Shown piece by piece: positions 1 to 9,835 of a DNA stretch of 64,000 nucleotides. Numbering within the stretch: position 1 is the first letter of the stretch; every line of letters starts with the position of its first letter. Made by a program: the position numbers and the translations under genes. Below the pieces are notes generated by a model. It saw only the letters and a list, made by a program, of their open reading frames with translations, was not told where the DNA came from and made no database searches. The DNA is from Ampullaceana balthica (Eukaryota; Mollusca; Gastropoda; Lymnaeidae), in contig CALYLW010000565.1 in NCBI GenBank assembly GCA_944989445.1, forward strand, positions 389,470 to 453,469. Direction: 5' to 3'.

Positions 1-49
1 AGGGGGTTAAAAGCGGCCCAAATTGCGCTACGTCCTTTATGGACGGCCC
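1..49. mobile_element. Right end of a TA-flanked MITE (GGCCGTCC family)
   Basis: The bases up to TTTATGGACGGCCC match the right end of the complete copy at 37417-37688, including the GTTAAAA and TGCGCTACGTC-like blocks just inside the end. The rest of the element lies outside the window. TA follows the end. Confidence 0.5.
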
Positions 50-176
50 ATAATCCATTAAGTAATCGTTAATTTCCGCATTTATAATCTATATATATAA
101 TTCTCTTCATGGTGGGACCATACGAGGCAAGCTGCAAGTATGGGCAACCGAGCATGACGAATGACCCTCGCTGGGG

Positions 177-456
177 ACGCGGTGGTCGAGTGGCAGCGCA
201 CTGGACTGTCGTACCGATGGTCACGGGTTCGAATCCGTGTGAAGGCAAGGGTTTGTTCCCGGGGCCTAGGGCGTCCCTGAGTCACCCCGCTCCGAATGGG
301 TAGCTAACACTACATGTAGTTAGGCGGCTGGGTAATGCGTGGAACCCACAAAGCCGTGGCCTGTGACTGCTGCATCACTTGCCAACAGATCATCTGTCAT
401 GGTCTGTGGACGCAACTATCTTCTGCATAGAAGGAGCGTCTGTATAGATAAGACAA
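177..456 (+). mobile_element. tRNA-derived SINE with a LINE-type hairpin tail, inserted in Helitron-2
   Basis: The head (177-250) has an A-box-like GGTCGAGTGG and a perfect B box GGTTCGAATCC with paired T-arm bases CACGG/CCGTG. These are the internal RNA polymerase III promoter elements of a tRNA. A GC-rich central body follows. The tail (about 411-456) matches the 3' tail of the LINEs at 22045-23218 and 25258-26500, including GACGC, CTTCTGCATAGAAG and GCGTC arranged as a stem-loop. The insertion is shown by comparison with the empty site in the Helitron copy near 49862-49882: flanking sequence resumes at TCAAATAAACAC after the SINE. GGGG on both sides may be part of the target duplication. 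Confidence 0.75.
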
Positions 457-575
457 GGGGTCAAATAAACACTTTTAACGTTTGGCAAGCGAAGGTAGTG
501 GTGGGGTGGGGCATGTCTTGAGACCAGCAATGTTTTTTTTTACATTCACTTTCGATGTTCCTGCACAGTGTGTAT

Positions 576-648
576 GTATTTCGTAGTGTATTGGTTATTA
601 CATCCGCCTGACATGCGGAAGGTCTTAGGTTCAAGCCCAAGCGGCAAC
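576..648 (+). pseudogene. tRNA-Val-like sequence inside Helitron-2
   Basis: CGTAGTGTATTGGTTATTAC resembles the 5' half of animal tRNA-Val. The anticodon arm TCCGC/GCGGA encloses a seven-base loop with anticodon GAC (valine). The T-arm B box is GGTTCAAGCCC. The acceptor stem does not pair well and there are substitutions at conserved positions, so I read this as a tRNA-derived relic rather than a working tRNA. Similar blocks occur at 1131-1205 and 57209-57281, always with the same flanks, so it moves with the Helitron. Confidence 0.6.
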
Positions 649-1040
649 ATATGTTTTTTTTTAATTTTTAAAATGCTAATGCCTGTTCTTTTCCCCCCTT
701 TCTTAGCAAACATAAACACCGCTTCGCATGTCACGGAAAAAAGCTTAGTTCAATGTTATATCAATTCCTTCACCAGGTACCTGTCTGTTTCTATTGGTCG
801 CATATTTCGTTCATGGACGAAGTTGTTGCTCTCCAACTTGGCTTCATGGCTGTAATATTTGTTTATATATTGTGGCGATGTCCAAAAATACTTACCAAAA
901 ATGCTTCGGTGGTCCCCCAACGTTCACTCGCCGTTGTTCCCATTTGTTTTGTGCTACTGTTTGTGTCCGTTCTCACCCCTCCCCTTTTTTCTTGCACTAT
1001 CTATGAGCAAGTCTGCGGCGTATGCTACGCCGCGGGGCGT

Positions 1041-1266
1041 CTATAACGGTTGGAAAGCGAAGGTAGTGGAGGGGTGACCAACAATGGTCCTTGCGTTTCA
1101 CTTGCATTGTTCCTTCACAAAAAACGTGAGATTCGTAGTGTAGTGTTCTGGTTATCACGTCCGCCTCATGCGGGGAAGGTCCTGGGTTCTAGCCCCAGCG
1201 AATACATTGTTTTTTATTTATTTTTAAAGATGTCTGTTTGTGCCCGTTCTTTTACCCTTTATTGCA
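1041..1266 (+). mobile_element. Second Helitron-2 internal segment with tRNA-Val-like block
   Basis: This segment matches, in reverse orientation, 57130-57330. It runs from the GAAGGTAGTGGAGGGGTGAC block through a tRNA-like block to the CCCGTTCTTTTACCC block. It sits directly after the degraded terminus at 1041, so the area is a junction of several copies or internal duplications of one family. Confidence 0.45.
1131..1205 (+). pseudogene. tRNA-Val-like sequence, degenerate
   Basis: GGTTATCACGTCCGCC followed by GGAAGGTCCTGGGTTCTAGC mirrors tRNA-Val. The A-box region carries an insertion (TGTTCTGG) and the anticodon loop is shortened to about five bases (CTCAT). It cannot fold as a normal tRNA. 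Confidence 0.5.
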
Positions 1267-1274
1267 TAGTATAC

Positions 1275-2283
1275 GCCGCAGACTTGCTCATCATAGACAG
1301 TGCAAAGAACGGTTTGGGTGGGGGGGTGAGAGTACAGACACAAAAAGCAGCACTAAGTAAATAAATAAAACAAACCCGTAAAAACAAAGTTTTTGACTAT
1401 AAATCCCTTATATATGAGACAGAACTAAAAGTATTGATAATGTTCTAACTCTACAAAAATTTACAGACGGACACAGAGTGATGTCCCTTGTCTTTAATAA
1501 CCGGGGGGGGGATGTGAGGGGGTGTCGGCACGACGGTCGGCGTCAACTCAAAATCTCACGTGGAAGTGGAAGAAAAAAACAATAACAAACAGTGAATTTG
1601 AATTACATACCTCATATAAGGATAAACTAAAAATAAATTAATTTAATTACGGTACGTTTGATCGATCTGAAATTTTGATACGATGCATGGTTAGGTTAGA
1701 CGGGTCCGTGTGCCAAAATTTCAGCTCGATCCGATCACTGGAAGTGGGTCATTTTCGACTTTTCTTTTTCCGCCCGCCCAGCCCATGAGATGATGAGAGA
1801 GATGATGAGATGACGACAGACAGACAGAGACGGCCGCGAAGTTAATATAAGGGATTTAAAAATAGCGAGTAAACGTGAAGACATGCACACTGATGTTGTT
1901 GTTACCCGCCTCCCATTTATTACTACCATCCCTTAATCATCAACTGTGATTGTTCGACTCTAGCGAGGGGTAGTCATATTTAGGATTGTTAATTGCGTGT
2001 TGTTGTTGCTTTTTTTTGTTTGTTTTTTTTGAAAACCGATTATCGATTATGTAACTCCGATTTTAAACCGATTATCGTTTTATAGCTGACTTTATAGAAG
2101 TTAGGGGTGTACCGAATTTCGCCTGCAAATGTCTCAAAACCAACAATGAGTTGACAGTCAAAACCGATGTTCACTCGCGTTGTTTTGATTTCTTCGTGCT
2201 GTAGTTTGTGTCAGTTCTTTCTCCACTTTTTTGCACTCTTGGAGAGCAAGTCTGCGGCGTATGCTACGCCGCAGGGCGTCTAG
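1275..2283 (+). mobile_element. Helitron-2 copy interrupted by repeat R2
   Basis: 1275-1367 together with 1852-2283 matches the reverse complement of the copy starting at 56489 as one continuous stretch, so 1368-1851 is a later insertion. The right end carries the hairpin GCGGCGTATGCTACGCCGC (2254-2272), then seven bases, then CTAG followed by T, the expected Helitron 3' terminus and A/T insertion context. The characteristic block with ACCGATTATCG motifs lies at 2033-2090. No coding sequence is seen. Confidence 0.65.
1368..1851. mobile_element. Dispersed repeat R2 inserted in Helitron-2
   Basis: The element begins near CCCGTAAAAACAAAGTTTTT, followed by GACTATAAATCCCTTATATATG. It ends with TTAATATAAGGGATTTA, which forms an inverted repeat with ATAAATCCCTTATAT near the start. 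Other copies lie at 9626-9835, 33183-33640 and 38905-39140. Its limits come from comparison with the uninterrupted Helitron at about 56895-56915. No ORF or superfamily signature was recognised. Confidence 0.55.
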
Positions 2284-3002
2284 TTTATATATAAAAGACA
2301 AGTACCAAACACTCCATAATAGCGAGATCTGAAGAATTTCAAGTTATGCCCGAGGTGTATACTGACTACTTCTTAATAATTAATTCAGCCTCAGAGTGGC
2401 CTAAAGTGACCAAAATCTGAAAACATGTTTATTAATTATTAGTTTCGTGAGAGTTTTCCGTACTGTGTTTGTTTTTTAAAACCAGAACGGATTTTGAAGT
2501 CCAGCTTAATGGAGGGACATAATATGACCTATTTAAACTTAGTTGATTTAGAAAAACTCACTAAATACTAGATCTCAATGACAGAAGGCTTTATGTCATT
2601 AAAGGTGTACGTGGGATTATCTCTTATACTCCAAGAGCTTAATTTTTTAAAAAATGCCAAGTATATTAAAGCTATGTAACAATATTTCTTTTCTTGAGAA
2701 TAATTTTGGTTTGTGTAATTTCGTAGACGTTTCAAAAATTTGAGCCAGTGCTCTTCCATTTCTGAAAATATTGTTTGTGCATTAAACAACAATTATGATA
2801 AGTTGCTGAGATGTCGATATTGTAATCCTTTAATAATCCTTTCTTATTTTGTTTAATTCGTAAATATATAAAAACGTTATTAATAATATTATTTAATTTT
2901 ATTATCTTTTGGGTTGGGTGGGGACTTTTTAGTTTATATTTTTGACATTTAACTGAAAATTGACCGGTGCCTGATAAGTCAAGAGATAGTAGAAATCGTT
3001 TA

Positions 3003-3125
3003 GCGGCCGTCCATAAACACCGTGACATCACACATGGCCGGAACCCCTCCCCCTTGTCACAAACTGTCACACTTTCTTACACCCACTCCCCCCTCTGGAG
3101 CGAGTCGTACTTCATGGACGGCCCC
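3003..3125. mobile_element. Short MITE with GGCCGTCC termini
   Basis: The left end GCGGCCGTCCATAAA and the right end CATGGACGGCCCC are inverted repeats of each other. TA lies just outside the left end and TTA outside the right. The inner part shares GTCACAAACTGTCACACTTTC with the longer copy at 37417-37688. No coding capacity. Confidence 0.6.
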
Positions 3126-3590
3126 TTATCAGAACTTTAAAAAAAAATCTTTTTTATTTGCATTTTTTACAAATATCAAAATGATAACTTCAAATCAATG
3201 TTACAATTTGAACATCTCCATGAATAAGGCCCGGTTTGTATAAATATTCTTAATAAATACAGTCATAATTTTGAAAGTGAGTGTAATTTTTTATAGTTTC
3301 CATTTTTCATGTTTTTCTTTTTCATCTTTTGTTCTCTAAACTTTTCCCATAATTTATTTCTCTGGAATCAGCAACTATTTCCAAAAATCCGCTCTAGTCA
3401 TCCTATTACATTTATTATTACTTTACTGCGAAAAAAAACAGTAGTGAATGAATTATAATAACTAAAAATATGTATGACTTGACCTCCATTTTTAAAACTC
3501 CAAATCACATTGTAGTTATAATTGCAAAAGTTTGGTGATCAGCATGCTACCTAAGAGTTTTTATCTGTTTTCGTCGGGGAAAATTGAAGG
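3126..3590. other. AT-rich stretch without a recognised gene
   Basis: I see nothing identifiable here beyond homopolymer runs. The short ORFs are biased to AT-rich codons and look random. Confidence 0.5.
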
Positions 3591-4115
3591 TAGGAGCCTT
3601 CTTCAAGAATGTGCCTATTTCAGGATTACGCCTACTTCAAGAATGTGCCTATTTTAACAATGAGCGAACTAAAAAAATGTGCCTGTTTTAGCAATGAACG
3701 AAGTTAAACAAAGTGGCTATTTTAGCAATGAGCCACCTTCAAGAATGTGCCTATTTCAGGAATGACAATAATTTAAGAATGTGCTTTTTTCTGGAATTAG
3801 CCAACTTCAAGAATGTGCCTATTTCAGGAATGAGAATGATTGAAGAATGCGCCTATTTCAGGAGTGAGATAACTACAAGAATGTGCCTATTTCAGGAATG
3901 AGTCAACATCAAGAATATTTCTATTTCAGGAATGAGAATAATTTAAGTATGTGCCTGTTTCAGGAATGAGCCAACTTCAAGAATGTGCCTGTTTCAGGAA
4001 CGAGATAACTACAAGAATGTGCCTATTTTATTAATGAGCCTACTTCAAGACTGTTACTATTTCAGCGATGAGCCTACTCCAATAATGTACCTATTTCAGA
4101 AATGGGCCGTTTGAA
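3590..4115. repeat. Degenerate minisatellite, unit about 30-33 bp
   Basis: AAGAATGTGCCTATTTCAGG and close variants, followed by AATGAG, recur roughly every 30-35 bases about 15 times. Copies are diverged and some are truncated, so the array is old. Confidence 0.8.
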
Positions 4116-4546
4116 TGGTAGCTAACTAAAGTCACCCTGGTCGGAATTGTAAATTCTAAATGAAAAACTCTACATTGTATTTTTAAACAAATAACTAATG
4201 ACTGTAGTATTATTATTAGCAATTTGTAAAAATTGTACTTTTATTATGTATGATTGACTAAATCAGTGATTTTTTATCACGAAGAAAAAGATATTAAGAT
4301 TATAATTTTCATTTTTAATTAAAGGAATACTGAAGACAGTCCTAATAAATCGTCTCATAAATAAATCTCTTTCTTGAAAACAGTTATTTGAAAAGATACG
4401 TTGAAAATGACGTATTATTGCATAAAGTTTTCATTTGAAATATTTGAAAATGTGTAGCAGGACATTTGGCACCGGGAGGTATAATTTTTTTAAAGTGTTG
4501 CGTTTCTTGGAAAATTTTAGGGATATTTAACTTAAATCATGATTTG
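4116..4546. other. AT-rich stretch without a recognised gene
   Basis: No ORF of note and no repeat family identified between the degenerate minisatellite and the hAT MITE. Confidence 0.5.
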
Positions 4547-4554
4547 TTGGGATG

Positions 4555-4800
4555 CAGAGCCGTAACTATGGTTGGTGTCACCCAGTGCGGTAGCTCATAG
4601 TGTCACCCAGTGTGGTAGCTCATGGTGTCACCCAGTGCGGTAGCTTATGGTGTCACCTGTGCGGTAGCTCATGACCTCCTCCGAGTCAGCCAGTGCCAAA
4701 TAACGGGAACATACAGAATTTTACATGTTGGTGTCATCCCTTGTGATGATGTCACCTGGTGTGGTCCACACACCCCCGCAAACCCTTAGTGGCGCCTCTC
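4555..4800. mobile_element. hAT-type MITE (CAGAGGCGTAACTA family) with 8-bp target duplication
   Basis: The element starts CAGAGCCGTAACTATGG and ends CCTTAGTGGCGCCTCTC, which are imperfect inverted repeats. It is flanked on both sides by TTGGGATG (4547-4554 and 4801-4808), the 8-bp duplication typical of hAT transposition. The interior is a short tandem array of about four copies of a 24-25 bp unit containing GTCACCCAGTGCGGTAGCTC. The termini match the larger elements at 24281-28035 and 31329-32983. Confidence 0.8.
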
Positions 4801-4808
4801 TTGGGATG

Positions 4809-5640
4809 TTCTGACTGTTCAAATCAATATACATCTACATCACTTCAAAGTTAATTAATGTCCTTTATGGTTGAATATCAGATTGTCGTTGAAAATTGCC
4901 GTTATTTCTTGATTAATTATTATTGCAATCTCTTATGATATTAAACTTCACCTAGATATTTCATTTCTCTGTGTAATGAAGAGGTAATCATTAGTTCTGA
5001 TGTCATTAAACATAATCATTTTACTCATTTTACATGCACGTGAGGTTTTCCATGGACACGCGTAATGATACACTAATTTTAGATTCAGTTAATAATTGGT
5101 TAGTCAGGATAATTGGTTAGTCAGGTATCATGTAATCAGTTTGTGAGTAGCTCCTGTATGAGGCATAGCATTTTCTTTGAAAGTCAATCAGAAACAAAAG
5201 ATAATTTACATCCATTTTGCACGCGTTTTGTTGAGTAAAGTGTGCGTATACGGGAACAGCGCAGCTATCTGTTAATCAAACAGATAACAGGCTTCGAGAT
5301 CCAGATGACAGAAAGACTCGTGTTCTAAACCCTCATGATGAAATCCCAACCATATGTTATCCAACATTTGGACGAACCTTTCGGGGAAGAATAAGTCTAA
5401 TAGGTCACCAAATGACACACCAAGCTGCTAAAGCCGATTAATTAATCGTTAATTTCGATTAAAGCCAAAAATTGAAATTTATAGTGTCATAAGTAACATT
5501 TATTAAAATACTTGTCGAAAATCGAAATAACACTGAAATGTCTTCTTTATTTACCACGTTTTTACGACGTTTTTGTTAACTTGCTTTCGTTCCTGAGTGT
5601 CTGTCCACAAATTGTCAAATCTGCCAACGTAAAATTAAAC
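4809..5640. other. AT-rich stretch, possible hAT end fragment near 5440-5470
   Basis: No gene is visible. GATTAATTAATCGTTAATTT near 5443 resembles the termini of the hAT element at 39732-40491 and may be an old fragment of it. Confidence 0.35.
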
Positions 5641-6560
5641 CACTTCTGATGGTCCTAGAGATCTCAAACTTTTACCACAGATAGATCTTGGATGACCATG
5701 CATTGTTTCAAAATTTTAGATTGATGGAATGTACCGTTATTAAATTATTGAACTTTTTAGTTTATCTATATATAAGCCTATGTATTATCCGTCTGCCCTT
5801 GTTTACATTACATTCACGTGCCGAGTTCACACCAACCCCGACCACAAAAACCATGTTTAACATCAAGGGGAGATCAGTCATTTCCAGTCTGTAAATGTTT
5901 GTCGGGCAATGCGTATTATATTTGAACATAATCAATACTTCAAAACTCGCTATAGCTTACACTTAGACTAAAAAGAATAAAATAAATAGAAGTAAAAAAA
6001 AAGGATTTTTAAGAACCACGTTTTTATAAGCGGACTAAATAGAAGAAAATAAATTTTAAAAACTTTAAATTGAAAATAAGTACTATGATGTAATATGACT
6101 AAAAACGTGGGCGGGCGCTTTTTAGGCGTTTGGCTAAAATGATTAGGGTTTACAAATGACGAGTAAGAAAATCAGTGAATTGAATTAGTTAAGCATGAGA
6201 AGCGCCCGCTCCACGTTTTTAGTTTATCTCTATATAAGCATCTGTATCCGTCTGCTACTGTTCACACTCACGTGAAAAACAGAGTTAATCCGTGACTTCA
6301 TCCCCGTGGTATTAAAACGTTTGCCGGGGCTTATTTGGTGTTTGGTAAAATTAATTGAGGTAAAAAAAAGATTTTTAAAAGGGAAGTTCAATAAGTGCAA
6401 CACATTGAATAAGAAAGCAGTCTTAATATGAATTAGTGAAGTATTTTTTTATAATTGCGCTAAAAAGAATAAAATAAATAGAGGTAACAAAGGATTTTTA
6501 AAAACCACGTTTTTATTAGTGGACTAAAAAGAAGAAAATATATATATTGCCGCATGTACT
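5640..6560. repeat. Degenerate direct duplication of about 500 bp
   Basis: Two blocks recur in the same order. TTTTTAGTTTATCTATATAT with a CCGTCTGC block and a CACGTG-containing block lies near 5755-5825 and 6217-6280. GGATTTTTAAGAACCACG with GGACTAAATAGAAGAAAAT lies near 6001-6050 and 6490-6540. I read this as an old tandem duplication or two adjacent copies of one dispersed repeat. No coding sequence. Confidence 0.55.
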
Positions 6561-8087
6561 TGTCTCAGTCATTTTCATTTACGTCTTAGTCAGTCTTTCC
6601 GAGTAAACATAGATTATAGTTATATATCGTAAAAAATGTTTGCCATAGCAATAAGGAAAATCGCGAGAAAAGAAATAGAGTAATAAATTATTGGAAAACA
6701 TGAAATTAGTTGCCACTAAACAGTACGTATCATCGGCAAGTAGCTTTCTCTCTATAACAAATGAATTTCAACTATTATAAATTTTAAAAAAGAATTCAAG
6801 AAAAATAATTGTTCTTTTTAAATACGATGAAGACTAATTAAATTTTAAGAGACATTCTTCATTTTAACTACGGTAGATTAAATCAATTTTTAATGAAATA
6901 AATAACGATTTTTTGTTTATTTACATTAACATTTTGATACTTCATTACAAGTGAAAATGTTGAAATTTTCCTCTTGACACCACTACCCACTCCCACCGCT
7001 ATCTCCACCACGATATTTACATAGCCGTTTACATTTTCCTTCCAGACTTTATTTATTAGGACTTGGATACACAAATGACTTTTCAGTGGAGATAACAAAG
7101 TGTTTTTTCGACATTTGTCTATTAATTATTATTATTTATTTTTTTATAATTAATAAAACTATAGCATTTCATATCTGTGTTTTTTAAATTTGATAATACA
7201 TTTTCTCTGTTACATGAACGTTTGCGTATTTAAATGTGTAATAGTATTATTTACACCCAAGTTCTATTGATAACTACACCATTCAAATATTTACAGTAAG
7301 TTTCCATTCCTTTTTTTTCCTAGCGTGCTTGTCGTGTTCTCCTGTGGCTTGTTTCACTAATGATTTACTCATGCCTATCTTCATTACAGACAATGCCCAA
7401 CACAACGTTCATTGTTCACCAAATAAAACAAATCGCTTTTGTAAGCAGGAAGTATACAGTTGTGATCAGCTCGATAGTGTAAAATATGTATCAATTCAAC
7501 CATTGCTGACGACTTGAGTAAAGTATCAGATTTGGAGACACACACCTCCTAAGAATCGATCTTCCAATCAGAATAAGTCCATTAATATCTGGACGGCCGC
7601 GTTGAATTAATGGCGGTAATGTCTGACCACTGTCAGTGGCATCGTTGTCAATAAAACTCCAGTGTAAATAAATCAGGATATGTTCATGAAAAATTAGCTT
7701 CAGTTATTATGTTTATAGAGCCAGACGAACACATAATGACTAACTAAAGAACAAAAATATAACTGGCACTCTGATCATACTTCATTTTGATGCAATAAAC
7801 GTGAATGATGAACCTATATCATTGGAGGGGCTGGTGAGGGCTCTCTTCCATCAATTTGTGAGGATGCATACTTGGCAAGTTGAAGAGTAAAAATCTTGTC
7901 CACTCCCCCCCCCCGAGATGCCTGTAAGCTTACTGTCCCTGGTCAAGCTCAAATTTATTATTAGTTCTTTAGATTTAAACAATAAATGTGACCGGTCCAC
8001 TTTTCTGGTTCGCATTAAACCTTCAAACACTAATAATCAAAATCAAGGTACTTTTTTCTTTTAAGTTGAAAAGCACACTTGGAAATC
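6561..8087. other. AT-rich stretch without a recognised gene
   Basis: Only short ORFs with simple AT-rich composition. No element ends or RNA gene were recognised. Confidence 0.5.
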
Positions 8088-8100
8088 TTAATGGCTTGAA

Positions 8101-9245
8101 ATACAAAATACACAAACAAATTGTTCAATGAAAACAATAAATTAAAGCTTTATTTTAAACTAAAACGACAATAGACGTTTCGGATAATGCCTTCATCAGT
8201 ACAATAAAATAAAATAGGTACTTACATAAGTAATATTTAAATTCTTAAAACATATTATATCATAAAATAATTAAAAATATTTATGTAAAATAAAAAGAAA
8301 GTAAAAACAAAAACAAACAAGGACACAGGATATAGGAAAAAGGAGAAACCATCTAAAGTTACAGTGAACACAACGGGAAAAAGATTATGCGGTTAGGTAA
8401 AATTGTGAGTGGTTAATTAATTTATAAGTCTATTGTTCATGTGGATGCTATCATGGGTATTGCTTGCATATAAAATACCAGTAACTGCAATATCTGAAAT
8501 GCCGCCATGGTCAACACTGTTAAAATGTTTAGACACATTGAGCCTGTTTATTTATATTATACAGGTGTTCTCGAAACCGTATCTCCAATACGACGACCTG
8601 TCTCACCCACGTAAATTTTATTACACCTCTTAAAAAGAATTGCATAAATCACGTTGCGACTTGTGCAAGTGAATCCATCTTTTATTATGAATTTTTCAAG
8701 AGGGAAAGAAATTTGGTTAATTTCAATCACATATGGACAAGTATTTCAATAGTTACGGTTGCAACTTTTTGTTCCAATGTGTTTTCATTGTGGGAAGGTG
8801 ACTTCTTACAAATATATCTTTGAGGCTTCTATCCCTCCGGAAAGCAAAAAGAGGAGGTTTTTTTAAGACCTGCTGAGTTAGAGGGTCAGCCATTAGGATT
8901 GGTCGGTTTTTGAGAATCACCTGGTGGGCCTTAAAATTATGGGGATAAAAATTAAAATAAATTTGGATCGATCACATTGATCAGAAACAGATGATTTAAA
9001 TGTGTCCTGTCTGGTCATGCCTTTAATTCGATTGACAGCGGATACTAAAACTGTTTCCGGGTATGACCTCCTTCGAAAAAAATCCAGCATTTCATTACTT
9101 TTCTCCAAAAAGTCTGCCTCATCACTGCAGAGTCGTTTAAGTCTCAATAGTTGTAAAAATGGGATAGAGTTCTTACAAGATTGAGGATGGGACGATGTAT
9201 ACATAAGGAAACTATGGCTGTCTGTAGACTTGTATGTATGAAACA
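8101..9245 (-). mobile_element. Penelope-like retroelement, 5'-truncated, decayed (RT thumb and GIY-YIG)
   Basis: On the minus strand the 9246-8917 frame reads YTSSHPQSCKNSIPF, then LRLKRLCS and SNEMLDFFRRRSYP, the region after the reverse-transcriptase palm in Penelope-like elements. After a frameshift come LKNRPILMADPLTQQ and then CNKIYVGETGRRIGD (8632-8579), the YIG half of a GIY-YIG endonuclease. The RT catalytic palm is missing. Near the 3' end is CCGAAACGTC (about 8180), a motif common in the 3' UTR of this group. TTAATGGCTTGAA occurs at both edges (8088-8100 and 9246-9258), a 13-bp target duplication. Frameshifts and stops show it is dead. Confidence 0.8.
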
Positions 9246-9258
9246 TTAATGGCTTGAA

Positions 9259-9625
9259 CAGAATTTACACCTTTTTAATCACAACAAATGTGATAGAAAT
9301 GTTAGGAGTATTGGAGTCTTTAAAAATGACAACACACAAAATGGAAATACAAGTTGAGAAAAAGTACTTTAATAATACTTTTTGAAAAAGGATTGTGTTT
9401 GACTTTTGTGACCGTTTTATGAAATTAGAAATGCACGACCAGAAGTTAGTACTTGAAACTGATCTTATCTTCTTCTTATTTTATCAGTTACGAGCAACAA
9501 AGCCCGTCCAAGGACGTTCCGCCACCGTTCGGTGGCATGTTGTAACTCCCCTCCAACAGCCGTCTCGACCGGCATACATGTGCATCACATCAAAAATACT
9601 ATTCATTATAGTTAAAATAAATAAC
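9259..9625. other. Unassigned stretch between Penelope relic and R2 fragment
   Basis: 9484-9590 is more GC-rich (CCAAGGACGTTCCGCCACCG and following) than its surroundings and may be a repeat fragment, but I do not recognise it. No gene is supported. Confidence 0.3.
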
Positions 9626-9835
9626 TCGTAAAAACAGAGCTTTTGACTATAAATCCCAACGCGCATAACTCAAAATAAAGTCTTGGAAGAAATACTGCAC
9701 CAAAAAATAACTCGTTTTGAACGTCCGCGTAAACGTGTTTAATATGATTGGCTGTAGGAGTCATATGTGTTTGAGGGACCAATCGCTATCGATGACTGGA
9801 CAGAAACTTGCCTTTTATTATATAGGATTGTTAGT
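9626..9835. mobile_element. R2 dispersed repeat, fragment
   Basis: GTAAAAACAGAGCTTTTGAC followed by TATAAATCCC matches the start of R2 at 1371-1410. The similarity fades downstream. The right limit is uncertain. Confidence 0.4.

Larger units (their letters stand above)
88..1044 (+). mobile_element. Helitron-2 copy, mosaic, with nested SINE and tRNA-Val-like segment
   Basis: The left end is A followed by TCTATATATATAATTC and CTTCATGG, the same as the outer ends (reverse strand) of the copies at 49425-49954 and 56489-57439. The right end has the hairpin GCGGCGTATGCTACGCCGC (1015-1033; 8-bp perfect stem, 3-nt loop) seven bases before CTAT, a degraded form of the CTRR Helitron terminus. Helitrons are known to start with TC, end with a hairpin plus CTRR, and insert between A and T without target duplication. 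There is no Rep/helicase coding sequence, so this copy is non-autonomous. The interior differs from other copies through the SINE at 177-456 and a tRNA-like block at 576-648. Confidence 0.6.

Noticed and set aside
576..648. Functional tRNA-Val gene
   Set aside because: The acceptor stem is not paired and conserved positions are changed; the block is shared by Helitron copies.
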